In this document: positions 63,686 to 64,000 of the stretch, in pieces | How positions within the stretch are numbered: the stretch's first letter is position 1 | How the letters are laid out: each line of letters opens with the position of its first letter | From: Sipunculus nudus | Taxonomy: Eukaryota > Annelida > Sipuncula > Golfingiida > Sipunculidae | Assembly (NCBI GenBank): GCA_026874595.1 | Contig: CM049311.1 | Location: forward strand, 73,284,953 to 73,348,952 | DNA length: 64,000 nt | Reading direction: 5' to 3' | Made by a program: the position numbers and the translations under genes | The notes under the pieces: generated by a model | Seen by the model: the letters and a program-made list of their open reading frames with translations, nothing else | Database searches by the model: none | What the model was told of the DNA's origin: nothing

Positions 63686-64000
63686 GTGAGTAAATTATTT
63701 GGTGTATAATAAGCCACTTTCAGAATGTCATATTTGTTAAACGGTAATGTCACTTTACATGATAAGAAAAATCTGAATGGCAAGACCAATCTGTTCATAC
63801 ATATGTTACAATTGCCATATACAGATTATCAAAGAATGTATACATTTATAACTTATAATAATGTATAATTTTATCATTCTCTAAAGACTGAACTAATATT
63901 TGTTTCTTAAAACGGTCAATTGCGTTTAGACAAATCATAAAACACACTTTCAATTAAAGGTCAAACATACCGTAAGTCGATTGTTTGTTATTGTGACTCC
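63686..64000 (+). other. First intron of the receptor gene (partial)
   Basis: Starts GTGAGTAAATT; AT-rich, no second exon before the edge. Confidence 0.5.

Overview
The window is eukaryotic genomic DNA. Its genes are intron-rich with consensus GT-AG junctions, it is AT-rich, and most of it is interspersed and tandem repeat. Three features point to a lophotrochozoan, most likely a mollusc (inference): many repeats carrying TCAAGGTCA and ending in ACGG-rich tracts, a gustatory-receptor-like 7TM gene, and SLC5 and TspanC8 genes with long repeat-filled introns. No prokaryotic feature, CRISPR array or rRNA was seen.

Three host genes can be supported. (1) A TspanC8-type tetraspanin lies on the minus strand at 3885-12550. 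It has four coding exons, from the start codon to the large extracellular loop, and its TM4/C-terminal exon was not found in the window. (2) A complete SLC5-family Na+/solute symporter, of the monocarboxylate/multivitamin type, lies on the minus strand at 28502-45978. It has 17 coding exons that join in frame to 632 codons plus stop, with an AATAAA signal about 200 bp downstream. (3) The first coding exon of a gustatory-receptor-like chemoreceptor lies on the plus strand at 62717-63685. It gives six of seven membrane segments and runs off the right edge. The three genes show no sign of working as one pathway.

Layout: 1-1.4 kb is a 280-bp-unit repeat. 3.9-12.6 kb is the tetraspanin, whose introns hold two minisatellites grown out of its own exon starts. 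12.6-28.3 kb is a graveyard of DNA transposons (a hAT-like element with nested insertions, a pogo/Tigger-like remnant, a 2.6-kb element with long inverted ends, small MITEs) plus a broken Gypsy-type retrotransposon. 28.5-46 kb is the symporter gene with further repeats in its introns. 46-62 kb is gene-free, with SINE-like, minisatellite, MITE and 280/338-bp-unit repeats, including a recent 961-bp tandem duplication. The receptor gene lies at the right end.

The most unusual observation is that four tandem arrays or duplications, in two unrelated genes, each span an exon-intron junction and copy the real splice site with a little exon next to it. They are the acceptor of tetraspanin exon 4 (67-bp unit, about 15 extra copies), the acceptor of tetraspanin exon 3 (32/36-bp units), the donor of symporter exon 1 (about 48-bp unit) and the acceptor of symporter exon 2 (about 65-bp unit). 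In the first array, every decoy acceptor would lead to an in-frame TGA after 16 codons.
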